Below, in pieces: positions 51,916 to 59,517 of a stretch of DNA of 64,000 nucleotides. Every line of letters begins with the position of its first letter. Positions within the stretch are counted from its first letter, which is position 1. The notes beneath the pieces are model-generated. The model was not told the DNA's origin and searched no databases. It saw only the letters and a list, made by a program, of their open reading frames with translations. Made by a program: the position numbers and the translations under genes. Where the stretch lies: the NCBI GenBank assembly GCA_024123915.1, contig CP099650.1:4216001-4280000 (forward strand), written 5' to 3'. This DNA is from Oxalobacteraceae bacterium OTU3CAMAD1. GTDB lineage: Bacteria; Pseudomonadota; Gammaproteobacteria; Burkholderiales; Burkholderiaceae_D.

Positions 51916-53052
51916 ATGAATATGAGCATGCTCGGCCTTGCCACCACTTTCTCGCTCACCCTGCTCGCGTTCGCCGCCGCCCCGGCAACCGCGAACGCGC
52001 AGGCCAGTGCATCCGCGACCGGCAGCCTGCCTTTCGAGGTCAAGCCGGTGGGCACATTCAAGAGCCCATGGGCCATGGCATTCCTGCCCGACGGCAACCT
52101 GCTGGTTACGCAAAAGGAGGGGGCGATGATTTTGTTCGATCCCGCTACCGGTACCAAGCGGACAGTGTCCGGCACACCCGCCGTCAGCAGCAAGGACCAG
52201 GGTGCGCTCATGGACATCGTGGCCGCTCCCGATTTCGCGGTCAGCAAGCTGCTCTACTTCAGCTACGCCGAGCCGGCCTCCGGTGGCAGTAGCCGGGTCG
52301 TGCTCGCCACCGCGACATTGGATCAGGCAGGCGGAACGCTTAAGGATACAAAGGCCATTTTCCGCGGCCAGGATGCTTCGACTGGCGGGCACTATTCGGG
52401 CCGTATCGGCTTTTCGCCTGATGGCAAGTATCTCTTCTTCACGAGTGGCGACCGCCAGCTTCTCGATCCGGCGCAGGACCCCAAGTCGACGCTCGGCAAG
52501 GTGCTGCGCCTGAACCTCGACGGCACGCCGGCCGCCGGTAATCCGCTCGCAGCCAAGGGCTTCCATGCAGCCGTCTGGTCGTATGGCCACCGCAACCTGC
52601 TGGGCATCGCCTTCGACAGGCAGGAGCGCTTGTGGGAAATGGAGATGGGGCCGCGCCATGGCGACGAGATCAACCTGATCAAGCCAGGCCTCAACTATGG
52701 CTGGCCGAAGGCATCGAACGGCAGTCACTATGACGGCCGGGACATCCCCGACCACGCGCCCGGCGACGGCTTCGAGGCCCCGAAAGTTTCCTGGAATCCG
52801 GCCATTTCACCAGGCGGCCTCGCCTACTACGATGCGGACCTGTTCCCGAAGTGGAAAAACTCCCTCTTCATCACCGGTCTCTCGGGCAAGTCGCTGGACC
52901 GCATCACGCTCGACGGTGAGAACGCCAGCAAGGTGGACCATTGGGACATGGGCGAACGAATCCGCGCCGTGCGCACCGGGCCGGATGGCGCGCTATGGCT
53001 GCTGGAAGACGGTCCGCGCGGCCGGCTGCTGATGCTGACACCGAAGAGGTAG
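51916..53052 (+). CDS. PQQ-dependent aldose sugar dehydrogenase
   Basis: This 378-residue periplasmic enzyme (signal peptide to about 28) is of the soluble aldose dehydrogenase type (E. coli YliI/Asd). Propeller signatures are SPWAMAFLPDGNLLVT, HYSGRIGFSPDGKYLF, SYGHRNLLGIAFD and EMGPRHGDEINLIKPGLNYG, which hold PQQ and calcium in the family. It oxidises aldoses to lactones and passes electrons to the respiratory chain. It has its own 109-bp leader after the siderophore receptor; a functional link to sugar use is possible. Confidence 0.92.
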   Translation: MNMSMLGLATTFSLTLLAFAAAPATANAQASASATGSLPFEVKPVGTFKSPWAMAFLPDGNLLVTQKEGAMILFDPATGTKRTVSGTPAVSSKDQGALMDIVAAPDFAVSKLLYFSYAEPASGGSSRVVLATATLDQAGGTLKDTKAIFRGQDASTGGHYSGRIGFSPDGKYLFFTSGDRQLLDPAQDPKSTLGKVLRLNLDGTPAAGNPLAAKGFHAAVWSYGHRNLLGIAFDRQERLWEMEMGPRHGDEINLIKPGLNYGWPKASNGSHYDGRDIPDHAPGDGFEAPKVSWNPAISPGGLAYYDADLFPKWKNSLFITGLSGKSLDRITLDGENASKVDHWDMGERIRAVRTGPDGALWLLEDGPRGRLLMLTPKR

Positions 53053-53215
53053 GCCAGCGGGAACGACGTGGCGCGGACATGCCATGCCGGTAGATTAAGT
53101 TTGCAGGCGAGCTTACCGCGATTGGTCGGGTTCCGCCTAGTATGCTCACCACCGGCGGGTGCCGGTAGCAGTGCTTGGGCCATGGCAGCAGTGCGCCTGC
53201 GAACACGGCCGCTAT

Positions 53216-53288
53216 CTTAACGCCGACCTCCTACCGTACGTCTGCTTCCGCCCCTGAGCGGACTTAGGTGTCGGCCGGAGCGTTAGCG
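53216..53288 (-). repeat. attC-like dyad after the TPR gene
   Basis: On the minus strand the element starts GCTAACGCTCCGGCC and ends GGTCGGCGTTAAG, giving the AAC...GTT core pair of integron attC sites. The GTTAAGA end matches the R' consensus GTTRRRY in six of seven bases. The stop codon TAA of the gene at 53283 lies inside the first core box, as is usual in gene cassettes. At 73 nt it is in the normal attC length range. It contains one copy of the boundary motif described for this array. Confidence 0.5.
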
Positions 53289-55007
53289 GGCGTCGCCATA
53301 CATTCGCCTGAAGCCTGGTGATGCGAGCGGTTCGTCACGCAACGCAGTCAGTAAGTGATCACGCGTTACCCCTTTTTCGAACAGCTTGAGCCACTGCACG
53401 GCCCATGCGGCGCTATTCGGATCGTGATCGTTCTTTGCGAGCGTGTTTAAGGCCCGATAGGCGCTGGCTGAGTCGCCTAGCCAAGCATACGCCAAGGCGG
53501 CCGCACGTGCGAATGCCGCGACATCATGCCCTTGGCGCCAGGCCTTGCTCGCCAAGTCCATGGTTTTTTCCGGCGGCGTTTCTGAATCCATGATCCCGAC
53601 ATGGAACAGCGCATACGATATCCAGGGCGTCCCGGGCGCCAGTAGGGCTGCCTCAGTCAGGCTGGTGCGGGCTTCCGCAAGTTGCTCCCGTTTGTCTCCC
53701 ACCGCGTTTTTCGCCAGTTTCAGGTGAGCCAGGCCCAGCAGATAATGAAGTTCCACGTTGCGAGAATCGTGGCGCAGGGCGTCCGTCAGGTAGGGGATCG
53801 CGTCGCGCGGATCACCCCACTCGATCTCAGCACGGCTCATGGTGATCTGGGCAAAATCAACAGCATGTGCCGCTGCCGCCGCAGCGCGCACGCGTCGCAG
53901 CAGCTTCCCGCCATTGTCGGGAGAGGGGCAAGCTTTCAGCGCTGCATTGTCAAGAACGAAGTCGCCCTCGACTCGGCTTAGGCGGGTAAAGTCGATACGA
54001 GCCATGGGCAGTTCGGGAAAATCGACCTTGATGACCTTCATGAGCACTCGCCGGTAATGCCACATTGTCGCGTTCAGTTTCATGCCTGACAGGCCAAACA
54101 AGTCTGCAAACGCCGCTCCCCCGTCGCTGCCGTTATTCATCAGCTCTAGATACCGCGCCATCTTGTCGCGGTTTTCCGCAGTTGAAAGCATGTAGTGCAC
54201 TAGATTGAACGCCCGGGACTGAAATTCAGCTTGCGCCAGATATGCGTCAGTACCTATTTCGGTTTTCTTCATGCGGCTGAAAAAATCCTGCGACATGTCC
54301 TTACGCAACACTTCGTCGTAGGTGAGGAAATACAGGCGTCCTTGGCTGTAATCGAGCAACTTCATCGATTCGGCGGTCGTACCGGCGGCATGGCCGATCG
54401 CCATCTGGTTGTCTGTGAATCGCGCTCCCCCGAAATAAAATTTAAAACCCTGGAGGAACCACTCTGGCCCCCGAATCTCGGTGTGGCGGTACAAAAAATT
54501 CTCGCTGTATAAAGTGAGAATAGCCGACAGCGTGAAATCAACATTGTCCGTCAACAGCGACGCATTATTCGACTCCCACATCCGCCCCCGGCCGAACGTG
54601 AAAACCTGGGTGCCGGATACGCAGCTGTCAACCAAGCCAACGGTCTCGACAGGGAATTCACCGAGTTCCGCGGTCCAGTTGACCCGGTCCTGAAAGTACA
54701 AGGTGAGCTTAGGCAAGTCAGGCTGCCGAATAAGGAATGGTCGCAGGTACAGCCGCAGCACATAGTCCAGCCGCTCCAGGTTCTTCACCAGTTGGACGGC
54801 CTGTTCGGGATCGCTGTCAGAATAAACGATTAGGTGCTGGCTCTCGATCCGGAACCACGTCGATGGATCGCGCACCCCCTTGATAACAATGGTGGCGGAA
54901 TTCTGGCTGCTCTCGACCACATTTTGTTTTGGCTCGCTCACAGATGCGCCAGCGGGCAGGAGTGCAATTGCGATGAGCAGGGTAAATACATACTTGGCAA
55001 TGGTCAC
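53283..55007 (-). CDS. Exported TPR protein with degenerate peptidase-MA-like domain
   Basis: The protein has 574 residues: a signal peptide (about 1-22), a domain resembling the peptidase-MA/DUF1570 fold (about 50-300; the WFRIESQHLIVYSD strand and RGPEWFLQGFKFYFGG helix) and C-terminal TPR-like repeats (about 370-560). The zinc-binding HExxH is absent, so it is unlikely to be an active protease. The GTG start has AAGGAG. The C-terminal half is a paralogue of the gene at the left window edge. It is the largest gene of the minus-strand array with attC-like ends. Confidence 0.8.
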   Translation of the reverse strand: MTIAKYVFTLLIAIALLPAGASVSEPKQNVVESSQNSATIVIKGVRDPSTWFRIESQHLIVYSDSDPEQAVQLVKNLERLDYVLRLYLRPFLIRQPDLPKLTLYFQDRVNWTAELGEFPVETVGLVDSCVSGTQVFTFGRGRMWESNNASLLTDNVDFTLSAILTLYSENFLYRHTEIRGPEWFLQGFKFYFGGARFTDNQMAIGHAAGTTAESMKLLDYSQGRLYFLTYDEVLRKDMSQDFFSRMKKTEIGTDAYLAQAEFQSRAFNLVHYMLSTAENRDKMARYLELMNNGSDGGAAFADLFGLSGMKLNATMWHYRRVLMKVIKVDFPELPMARIDFTRLSRVEGDFVLDNAALKACPSPDNGGKLLRRVRAAAAAAHAVDFAQITMSRAEIEWGDPRDAIPYLTDALRHDSRNVELHYLLGLAHLKLAKNAVGDKREQLAEARTSLTEAALLAPGTPWISYALFHVGIMDSETPPEKTMDLASKAWRQGHDVAAFARAAALAYAWLGDSASAYRALNTLAKNDHDPNSAAWAVQWLKLFEKGVTRDHLLTALRDEPLASPGFRRMYGDAR

Positions 55008-55116
55008 CCACGTCTCCTTCTTGTTTTCAGCTTGTGTGCGGCGTTAAGGGGATGAGTAGATAGCCATATTGAGCAACTTACCGTAGGTCCGCTTATGGCC
55101 GGTTTCGGCCTACGCT

Positions 55117-55416
55117 CTACGGCATGACTGCTGCGCCGTCGATTGCTGCGCAGAAAGCCAAAAACCAAGAGATTGGGGCGATAGCAAAAAGCCACAAAAA
55201 GGAATAAATTAGCCTAGCAGCAAGCAATTCCCCCTTTGTAACGCGGAAAATTCCAACTAGGCTAGCCCCTAAAAGAGCTATCCACGCGGAAAAAAAATAT
55301 GTAAACTGTGCCTCCCAGTCCGGGTGCCTCCATGCGAGAAAGTGAAGCCATAATAGAACTGGGGATAACGCTACGGTCCAGTTAGCTAATAAGTTCACGT
55401 AAGCACGAAATTTCAT
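55117..55416 (-). CDS. Small three-helix membrane protein, unknown
   Basis: This 99-residue protein from the ATG at 55416 has three strongly hydrophobic segments (about 8-28, 42-60 and 70-92) and no known domain that I recognise. A longer frame to 55551 would read through a boundary motif, so I reject that start. GC is clearly lower than in the flanking genome. It is one of the minus-strand array genes. Confidence 0.6.
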   Translation of the reverse strand: MKFRAYVNLLANWTVALSPVLLWLHFLAWRHPDWEAQFTYFFSAWIALLGASLVGIFRVTKGELLAARLIYSFLWLFAIAPISWFLAFCAAIDGAAVMP

Positions 55417-55617
55417 TGTATGTAGCCCGAATTTAAAGTCCGCTGTTGGCCGGCCTCCGTTTATGCCCAATTCCGTCAAGCCACTTGTTGCTTTTCTGCT
55501 GGAATTGTGGTCGCTCTGGAAATGGCCTAGCAAACCGATGCTTAAGAACAAAGGGGGACGCCAGCAGTCGCCTGCGGATTCAACCGTTTTTAGCTGATTT
55601 CTGCTCCAGCAGAGCGG
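55417..55617. other. Array spacer without a convincing gene
   Basis: The 201 bp contains one boundary motif (55432-55453) and short dyads such as CTGCTGGAGCAG near 55600. No frame with a start signal is visible; it may be the remains of a cassette. Confidence 0.4.
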
Positions 55618-55842
55618 CTAAATCTTCGTATTTCGGTCCCCGCCTAACTGCGGATGAGCAATGGCAACGAGCACGGCTACGAACAGGCCATAGGCTAATT
55701 TGTCGCTTTCAAAAACGTCCATAAATATGCAGCCGATTGCGATAAGCATCGCAATCAAAAGGACAACACGGATGATCCTCGCGTTGCTGGCCTTCCGACT
55801 CGCCTTCGCAATCAAAGCCAATTCTTTTTGTGTGAATTCCAT
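55618..55842 (-). CDS. Small membrane protein, unknown
   Basis: This 74-residue protein has a charged N-terminal helix (FTQKELALIAKASRKASNAR) followed by two hydrophobic segments (about 24-42 and 50-64). The ATG is preceded by AGAGG at a short distance. No family recognised. Low GC, in the array. Confidence 0.6.
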   Translation of the reverse strand: MEFTQKELALIAKASRKASNARIIRVVLLIAMLIAIGCIFMDVFESDKLAYGLFVAVLVAIAHPQLGGDRNTKI

Positions 55843-55901
55843 TAAACGCCTCTATTTTTTCGACAACTCATCACGTGTATGGCCGCTTTTGGCTGCAGCC
55901 T

Positions 55902-56195
55902 CTATACGCAACGAAACTGGACTTCGGCAGATGCATAAGTACCGTAGCTCGAGTCTTTTCCTGTGCTGCCTACCGGTTCCACTTGCTTCCCTTTCCCCAA
56001 GCAGAACTTAGCCGCGTCCTGGAACAATCGGACTTTAACTGCGCTGCTTGAAAAATCGGTAAAATTTCCAAGCCCACCGATCATATACAAATTCTGGCCT
56101 ATCTCGACCACTCCATCCGTGCCCGTTGTAGCGCAACCCATTGTCGAGGAAGCGACTAGCCATGCGCTGAAAGCAGGAGTAAAAAACTTCTTCAT
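55902..56195 (-). CDS. Small lipoprotein, unknown
   Basis: This 97-residue protein has a lipoprotein signal (lipobox STMGC near residue 20) and a short mature domain with two cysteines (KFCLGKGKQ and the C-terminal VQFRCV) that could pair. AGAGGTG precedes the ATG at 56195. The pattern (DAAKFCLGKGKQ, then AEVQFRC at the end) recalls small periplasmic proteins of unknown function in Burkholderiales. Array gene, minus strand. Confidence 0.65.
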   Translation of the reverse strand: MKKFFTPAFSAWLVASSTMGCATTGTDGVVEIGQNLYMIGGLGNFTDFSSSAVKVRLFQDAAKFCLGKGKQVEPVGSTGKDSSYGTYASAEVQFRCV

Positions 56196-56259
56196 TGTCG
56201 GGCACCTCTCTAAAAACAGCAGTTGCGTAAGGCCGCACATGGCCGATATCGAGGCGTTA

Positions 56260-56619
56260 TTAAAAACGCGGTTGCCGCATTTCTATAACACGAGATAGAA
56301 CGACTAAGCCCTTATCGAGCTTCAACATCTCGATTCGAGCTGTGACCGCCGCCAAGTCTTGTGTCGTCACAGTGCCTTCAAAACCAATTTCCACATCGAC
56401 GACACCGTGACTGGCAGTCGACTTTATTTCAACGACTCGGTTAAGCTTTTGCATACTACGTTCTATCGGGTTCAACACGATTTCTACTAGCTTCTCCGGG
56501 TCGTTTTCTCGTACTGAGTAATGCACCAACACCACTGTCGCGCCCTTCTCGGCGGCAACGGCACCAGTGCCCAAACTGAGTGCTGAAGCCCCTATTAAAA
56601 TTAGACTTTTGCTCTTCAC
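56260..56619 (-). CDS. Small exported protein resembling one RND-pump porter subdomain
   Basis: This 119-residue protein starts at a GTG (56619) preceded by GGGGGG. A signal peptide (1-23, ending AVAA) is followed by about 95 residues patterned like the first porter subdomain of RND efflux pumps: paired NPIERSMQKLNRVVEIKSTAS and VDVEIGFEGT, then an EMLKLDKGLV helix. RND pumps are ten times larger, so this is a free-standing module. The TAA stop is followed directly by TAACGCC, an attC-like core. Function unknown. Confidence 0.6.
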   Translation of the reverse strand: MKSKSLILIGASALSLGTGAVAAEKGATVVLVHYSVRENDPEKLVEIVLNPIERSMQKLNRVVEIKSTASHGVVDVEIGFEGTVTTQDLAAVTARIEMLKLDKGLVVLSRVIEMRQPRF

Positions 56620-56686
56620 GAAGCCCCCCAGAGTTGCACTCAAAATTTGCGACGTCTGCTGTTGGCCGAATACAGACAAATTTATA

Positions 56687-57442
56687 TCAGCAACAAATAT
56701 ATTTAATCGGGTTTTGACTTCCGTTAGTGTATAGGTGAGCAACTGACTTGCCAACAAAGGGTTTATATCTGGCGGCATCCAACTCACCTGCCATTTTCTT
56801 CCGTTTCTTGTTATTGCTCTCTTCCCAGCCCGACGGAACGAAAACACCGCGCACGATTCCTCGTGCTACCGCAAGAACACAAGCAGCCTGGCTGGCTCGC
56901 TTAATACTTAATACCCAATTGCCTTTCACAGCATCGAATATATCAGAACGCTCAATGCTCGCGGCGCTATCGTTGTACTTCTCTAGCAGTTCACCCCATT
57001 TGCGTTCAATCTTAATTATCAGCAATGGGATTTCTTCAAAATTATCTAATTTTTCCGCGTGCAAAGCGGTTTTCAAATCACGTGCGTCTCTGATTCCTTC
57101 CGCCACTCCATGGCCCGATACTTCGTTTGTCAACGCCTCTGGCTCGATATGATTAACCATGTCGATAAGGGAAGCTTCTACCTTTATCGCTTCCTCATGC
57201 GACATCCCATAGCGAACAATTTTGTGCACTACTTCCTCGCCAGATTTTAGGATTGCCGCAATAATCTCTTGCTTGGCCGACATAACATCATCTGACTCCA
57301 AGCGCACCATCTGACCCTGCGCATGTGCAAAGACACGATTTCCTACCCCTTTCCCAACGTAAAAAGGCAGATTTTTTCTATTGGGGTCAAATAATGCATA
57401 TACGTAATGCCCCAACGTCGGCCACGCATCTTGATGGAACAT
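56687..57442 (-). CDS. GIY-YIG (LEM3-like) domain protein
   Basis: This 251-residue protein begins with a GIY-YIG-type nuclease core (GHYVYALFDPNRKNLPFYVGKG then GNRVFAHAQG), of the LEM3-like branch. EASLID near 90 would carry the metal-binding Glu. The rest is helical with a Lys-rich segment (SNNKKRKKM near 212). Such proteins are common in mobile gene cassettes and defence-related loci; a DNA-cutting role is likely but the target is unknown. The ATG has GGGAG. Low GC. Confidence 0.75.
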   Translation of the reverse strand: MFHQDAWPTLGHYVYALFDPNRKNLPFYVGKGVGNRVFAHAQGQMVRLESDDVMSAKQEIIAAILKSGEEVVHKIVRYGMSHEEAIKVEASLIDMVNHIEPEALTNEVSGHGVAEGIRDARDLKTALHAEKLDNFEEIPLLIIKIERKWGELLEKYNDSAASIERSDIFDAVKGNWVLSIKRASQAACVLAVARGIVRGVFVPSGWEESNNKKRKKMAGELDAARYKPFVGKSVAHLYTNGSQNPIKYICC

Positions 57443-57684
57443 CTGACTCTCCCAAAGTAGTTAATATTCTAATATCTAAAAAAACACCACCGAGTCTCCT
57501 AGAGACGCTTGACTCAAGTTGAATGGTTTCACTAAAAGTGTATCTTGCTTTTATCGCGCGCGGAATTTGTATGACCCACTTGAATAAACGCCACTCATCG
57601 AGCTGAGAGCCGAAGTAAACGCAGAACAATCGAGTCGAACCATTAATACTTTCTTTATTTCCGAGTGGCGGCTTGTGGCCGAAT
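57443..57684 (-). other. Array spacer with a possible broken reading frame
   Basis: The 242 bp contains a boundary motif at 57661-57682. A minus-strand frame runs through (FGSQLDEWRLFKWVIQIPRA) with protein-like composition, but it has no start signal and would run into the GIY-YIG gene in another frame. It may be a remnant of a cassette gene. Confidence 0.35.
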
Positions 57685-57990
57685 TCAGTCGGCGGCTTTA
57701 ACACCTGTTGCCGATGCCCACTGCCCCATGAAAACTCGGGCCGGTTCGTCAAGCTTCATTGACATGGCTGCCTGCGCCATCGCGTCCCAGAAGCGACGGT
57801 CTTGGAGCGAATGCGTTGCGGCTTCTGCAAGCTCTTCTAAGGCCAGTCCTAATTCGTTGTAGCACAAATATTCCTCAAAAGCAGCTAATCGATTGTCTTC
57901 CGAAGAGGAATTCACAACGATGAACGAGCTGGCTCTACGTAGCCACTCCTCGGTGATTCTCCATTGTTCCAAAAGCTCGGAACTCGCCAT
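57685..57990 (-). CDS. Small soluble protein, unknown
   Basis: This 101-residue, acidic, all-helical protein (SSELLEQWRITEEWLRRA, then EDNRLAAFEEYLCYNELGLALEELAE spread over 30-60) has no signal peptide. The composition resembles small immunity or chaperone-like proteins, but no family is recognised. It begins at an ATG with a weak GGAAAT site. Array gene. Confidence 0.6.
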   Translation of the reverse strand: MASSELLEQWRITEEWLRRASSFIVVNSSSEDNRLAAFEEYLCYNELGLALEELAEAATHSLQDRRFWDAMAQAAMSMKLDEPARVFMGQWASATGVKAAD

Positions 57991-58057
57991 AATTTATTTC
58001 CAAAAGGGTTTAGCGGACGGCTATTATTGGCCGCTTGCGGACCTAACACGGCGGCAG

Positions 58058-58435
58058 TCACCATTCTTTCGTAATAGTGACATATTCACCTGCAACGAAC
58101 AGGTGATAAGCTTCATAGCCATGGTCGTCGATTGTCAGTGTCAAACTCCCAGACGCCCCGAACTGGATGCGAATTTCGTTATTTGGAAGCCGCTCTACAG
58201 CTGTTACGCATTGCCCCAGGAGTGGGAAAAGATTGGCAGCCGGAGTGGCCAAGTCCGAATTTCCCGCCCTGATAATTTCATTGCCCTTAGTTTGGAACTC
58301 AAATCCTGCCTCGATATCCACTCTATCCCGCGCAAATTTAAGTGACAAACTATGTCGTCCGATAGCTAACTGATTTAACTCCTGCGCTACTAGCTCATTC
58401 AGCGGGAAATCATCGGGAATTGACAGTCCAGCCAT
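58058..58435 (-). CDS. Small beta-rich protein, unknown
   Basis: This 125-residue protein alternates strands (HSLSLKFARDRVDIEAGFEF, EIRIQFGASGSLTLTI) and ends YVTITKEW. The layout is like DUF6188-type small domains, but I am not sure. The ATG at 58435 follows AGGAG. It is the first gene of the minus-strand array. Confidence 0.65.
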   Translation of the reverse strand: MAGLSIPDDFPLNELVAQELNQLAIGRHSLSLKFARDRVDIEAGFEFQTKGNEIIRAGNSDLATPAANLFPLLGQCVTAVERLPNNEIRIQFGASGSLTLTIDDHGYEAYHLFVAGEYVTITKEW

Positions 58436-58448
58436 TTTTCTCCTTCGT

Positions 58449-58588
58449 CAATAACGCCTCACTGTCTGCTTCTGGCCGGGACCGTGCCGGTAGCTAGCAG
58501 GATAGCAACTTACTCCCGCAAAAGTTTCACGCTTTCTCACTGCCGGGCAAAAGTCGTCGCGAAGCAGCTGTTACTATAACGGTTAGGT
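58449..58588 (-). repeat. attC-like region at the upstream end of the array
   Basis: On the minus strand ACCTAAC (58582-58588) matches the integron core RYYYAAC exactly, and GAGGCGTTATTG (58449-58460) supplies a GTT core 140 bases further on. The segment carries a boundary motif (CCGGCCAGAAGCAGACAGT) and several short dyads. No integrase gene is next to it. Confidence 0.4.
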
Positions 58589-58679
58589 GAGCGGAATAAC
58601 AACAAAATGACAATGTCTGATTGTCATTTTCACAATGAAGTTCTATGATTGGGAATTCCCCCCTCCCGAAAGATGCTCG

Positions 58680-59180
58680 ATGAATAAATTGCCCCTGCGC
58701 GTCGCTGCCGGCGCCCTTTGGCTCGCTGTTTCCAGCGCGTCGATAGCTGATTCTTCCGTTACTATGCCAATTGAAATTAACGGCACGCTGACGGAAATTC
58801 CTGGTCCGTCGCTGCGCTGTCCGTCCAAATTCGGCGGCGTGATCATCGGGCGTGGCGAAGGCGCCCTTACCGGTCCGGTGGCATTCATCGCCAACGATTG
58901 CATCACCCAAAGCGGCACGTTGTTTACGTTCAGCGCCGGCAAGTTGATTGTCCTCACTGTAGCCGGCGACCAGATCTTCGCCGACTATAGCGGTCAGTTC
59001 GTTCCAACGGGCGTAGGGTCGAATTTCGCATTCACTGGCGCCACGTTCCAAGTGACAGGCGGCACCGGGAAATTCAACAAGGCCAGCGGCGGCGGTAACA
59101 TGACCGGCGCTGAAGACATCAGCACTGGACAAGGCACGATCAAACTGAGCGGTCGCATCACCTATAAAAACAAGAACTGA
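58680..59180 (+). CDS. Secreted protein of unknown function
   Basis: This 166-residue protein has a signal peptide (1-24, ending IADS) and a beta-sandwich-like mature part with a glycine/threonine-rich C-terminal half (GATFQVTGGTGKFNKASGGG). Two cysteines (RCPSKF and NDCITQ) may form a disulfide. The form resembles allene-oxide-cyclase-like or lipocalin-like barrels often annotated as hypothetical. The ATG at 58680 starts the signal peptide. It is the first plus-strand gene beyond the array. Confidence 0.7.
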   Translation: MNKLPLRVAAGALWLAVSSASIADSSVTMPIEINGTLTEIPGPSLRCPSKFGGVIIGRGEGALTGPVAFIANDCITQSGTLFTFSAGKLIVLTVAGDQIFADYSGQFVPTGVGSNFAFTGATFQVTGGTGKFNKASGGGNMTGAEDISTGQGTIKLSGRITYKNKN

Positions 59181-59190
59181 TCCCATATAC

Positions 59191-59373
59191 ATGTCTGGCT
59201 CGTGCACAGCGGACAACGGACTGAACTTGGAAATACCATCCCTGCCAGCCCTAGCACAACTAAGGCGCACGCTGGAAGTGCCCGACACCATGAAACTGCT
59301 GGTTGGCATCTCGTTTGGCCGGGCAGAGATGGCCGCGCGACAAGTCCCCCACATTCCGCACGTCACTAAGTGA
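59191..59373 (+). pseudogene. Remnant of a nitroreductase C-terminus
   Basis: About 45 codons (IPSLPALAQLRRTLEVPDTM then KLLVGISFGRAEM) look like the end of a nitroreductase-family protein, where the strand GISFG precedes the C-terminal FMN-shell segment. The rest of such a gene (about 170 residues) is absent upstream, where the unknown secreted gene ends 11 bp away. There is no ribosome binding site. It is probably a deletion scar. Confidence 0.45.
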
Positions 59374-59517
59374 GAGCGTGGTCATGAAATTTGGGGCCCC
59401 GAAAAGCGCAGCTCTGTTGAGCACATCATTGCCGTAGAAATCGTCACATGTTCAGCGTTTCCCCTAGCTGGCTCCAGTTCAAACTGCTCCACCTGAAAAA
59501 CATATATCGTCCAATAC

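Larger units (their letters stand above)
53233..58480 (-). repeat. Boundary motif repeated nine times across the array
   Basis: Read on the minus strand, a motif close to CGGCCANAAGCGGACNT occurs at 53233-53254, 55081-55102, 55432-55453, 55875-55896, 56225-56247, 56648-56669, 57661-57682, 58012-58042 and 58460-58480. All copies have the same orientation and all lie at gene boundaries. I saw none elsewhere in the window. Span given covers the whole family. Confidence 0.7.

Noticed and set aside
53283..55007. Active metalloprotease
   Set aside because: The fold is suggestive, but no HExxH motif is present where the family has it.
57387..57752. 121-codon minus-strand frame in the array
   Set aside because: It overlaps two better genes and lacks a ribosome binding site; only its middle part looks protein-like, so it is kept as a possible remnant.
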